From JBPOJN01 sp052033505 (GTDB taxonomy: Bacteria > UBA10199 > JACPAL01 > GCA-016699445), in assembly GCA_052033505.1 (NCBI GenBank), contig JBPOJN010000031.1:1-7200 (forward strand): a DNA stretch of 7,200 nucleotides, in the 5' to 3' direction. Within the stretch, counting starts at the first letter, position 1. Each line of letters opens with the position of its first letter. Below are positions 6,619 to 7,200 of the stretch, piece by piece. Under the pieces are notes generated by a model. That model did not search any database. It worked only from the letters and a program-made list of their open reading frames with translations, and was not told the origin of the DNA. Position numbers and translations under genes: made by a program.

Positions 6619-7200
6619 ATGAAGCGATTTTTCTTAATCTTAATCGTATCTTTTTTCGTGTCCAGTGCGGCCCTCGCTTGCACCACGGATGAGGACTGTG
6701 GCGAGTTTTCGAACTGCGACTATCGTCCCGATCAGGGGTCGGCGTCCTTGTGCCGCCCCGCGCCGGTGTCGGGCGCTTGCGCGTTCGATCACCGATGGCT
6801 TTGCGGTCGCGCGGCTTCGGGGACTTCATATTGGTGCGATGCCGGCGGCGTTTGCCGGGCCCAAGGAGGCGCTTGCGATCCGAACGCGCCGGACTCCTGC
6901 GGTCTGAACCAATGGTGCGATCCGGGCTCTCACGTTTGTCGCGCGCGCAGCACGGAGATTGGCGCCGCATGCGATCCTTTAAACTCCGATTCCTGCGCTT
7001 TGAACTTATGGTGCGCCGCCGGTTCGCGGTCGTGCCAAAAGCGCGGGGCTTTAGGGGAAATTTGCGAAGGCGCGAACCTTGATTCGTGCCAGGCTGATCT
7101 CTGGTGCGGATCGGGACGTTGCCAAAAGCCGGGGCAGAGCGGTCAAGCATGCGTAGCGTCGATTCCGTATTCCTGCGGTTGGGGTTTGGTGTGCGCGAAC
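6619..7200 (+). CDS. Secreted Cys-rich tandem-repeat protein, cut by window end
   Basis: The frame from ATG 6619 is open for 194 codons to the window edge, with no stop, so this is the 5' part of a longer gene. The protein starts with MKRFFLILIVSFFVSSAALA, a classic signal peptide with likely cleavage after Ala20, followed at once by Cys21. A lipoprotein signal is possible but weak, since position -3 is Ala. The mature part has 23 Cys in 174 residues. It opens with a short Cys cluster (Cys21, 27, 33, 45) and a degenerate unit (Cys54, 62, 73, 79). From Cys86 come regular repeats of about 30 residues. The spacing and composition recall small disulfide-rich domains such as Dickkopf-type Cys-rich repeats, but this is resemblance, not proof. 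No strong ribosome binding site is visible. The start is 10 bp after the upstream stop, so translation may be coupled. Confidence 0.8.
   Translation, partial: MKRFFLILIVSFFVSSAALACTTDEDCGEFSNCDYRPDQGSASLCRPAPVSGACAFDHRWLCGRAASGTSYWCDAGGVCRAQGGACDPNAPDSCGLNQWCDPGSHVCRARSTEIGAACDPLNSDSCALNLWCAAGSRSCQKRGALGEICEGANLDSCQADLWCGSGRCQKPGQSGQACVASIPYSCGWGLVCAN
6874..7200 (+). repeat. Tandem four-Cys protein repeats
   Basis: Protein-level repeats begin at Cys86, Cys118, Cys149 and Cys178, giving periods of 32, 31 and 29 residues; the fourth is cut by the window end. The pattern is Cys-x7-Cys-x5-Cys-x4 to 6-Cys-x9 to 10, with Ser before the second Cys in all four units. Trp precedes the third Cys in the first three (Gln-Trp-Cys, then Leu-Trp-Cys twice). 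Units start at 6874, 6970, 7063 and 7150. DNA identity between units is low, so these are old repeats, not recent duplications. Confidence 0.8.

Noticed and set aside
6611..6622. Three-codon mini-frame ATG ATT TTA TGA overlapping the repeat gene start
   Set aside because: It overlaps ATG 6619 as ATGA, but it is too short and has no ribosome binding site; likely chance.
6667..6681. Lipobox ending at Cys21 of the repeat protein
   Set aside because: Position -3 is Ala where Leu is usual, and the Cys fits the first residue of a disulfide domain. Ordinary signal peptidase cleavage is favoured, but not proven.
6617..7150. 177-residue - strand Arg-rich frame
   Set aside because: Antisense to the Cys-rich repeat gene, which has a signal peptide and regular Cys spacing.

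Overview
The window looks like chromosomal DNA from a Gram-negative bacterium. The grounds are a PpiD/SurA-type inner-membrane-anchored periplasmic chaperone, two predicted secreted disulfide-rich proteins, and a possible flagellar-type (sigma28) promoter. I cannot name the lineage from sequence alone. The style (large orphan genes, secreted Cys-rich repeat proteins, an odd housekeeping fusion) would fit Bdellovibrionota, Myxococcota or a related deltaproteobacterial-type group, but that is inference. I saw no tRNA, rRNA, CRISPR, insertion sequence or phage gene.

Layout. (1) Bases 1-209 are a non-coding leader with a sigma28-like promoter candidate and two small hairpins. It leads into a + strand orphan gene (best start 210, stop 1559), a 449-residue protein with hydrophobic segments and no recognised family. 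(2) This gene converges, across only 18 bp, on a - strand pair that reads leftwards from about 4550. The upstream gene is a membrane-anchored SurA_N/PpiD-like protein without a PPIase domain (4550-3825). After 12 bp comes a 744-residue fusion of a class II CCA-adding tRNA nucleotidyltransferase (with HD domain) and dephospho-CoA kinase (3812-1578). (3) A 93-bp divergent intergenic region holds a small palindrome. (4) On the + strand, 4644-6608 encodes a secreted protein with an HExxH zinc-protease motif and an eight-Cys C-terminal module. Ten bases later a second secreted, very Cys-rich gene starts at 6619 and runs off the window end. It is built of tandem four-Cys repeats of about 30 residues.

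How they may work together. The - strand pair couples an envelope-folding factor with a bifunctional housekeeping enzyme (tRNA 3'-end maturation plus the last step of coenzyme A synthesis). The + strand pair 4644/6619 looks like a two-gene export unit: a candidate metallopeptidase followed by a disulfide-knotted repeat protein. The most interesting points are the cca-coaE fusion, the HExxH protein plus Cys-repeat pair, and the orphan gene with its sigma28-like promoter.
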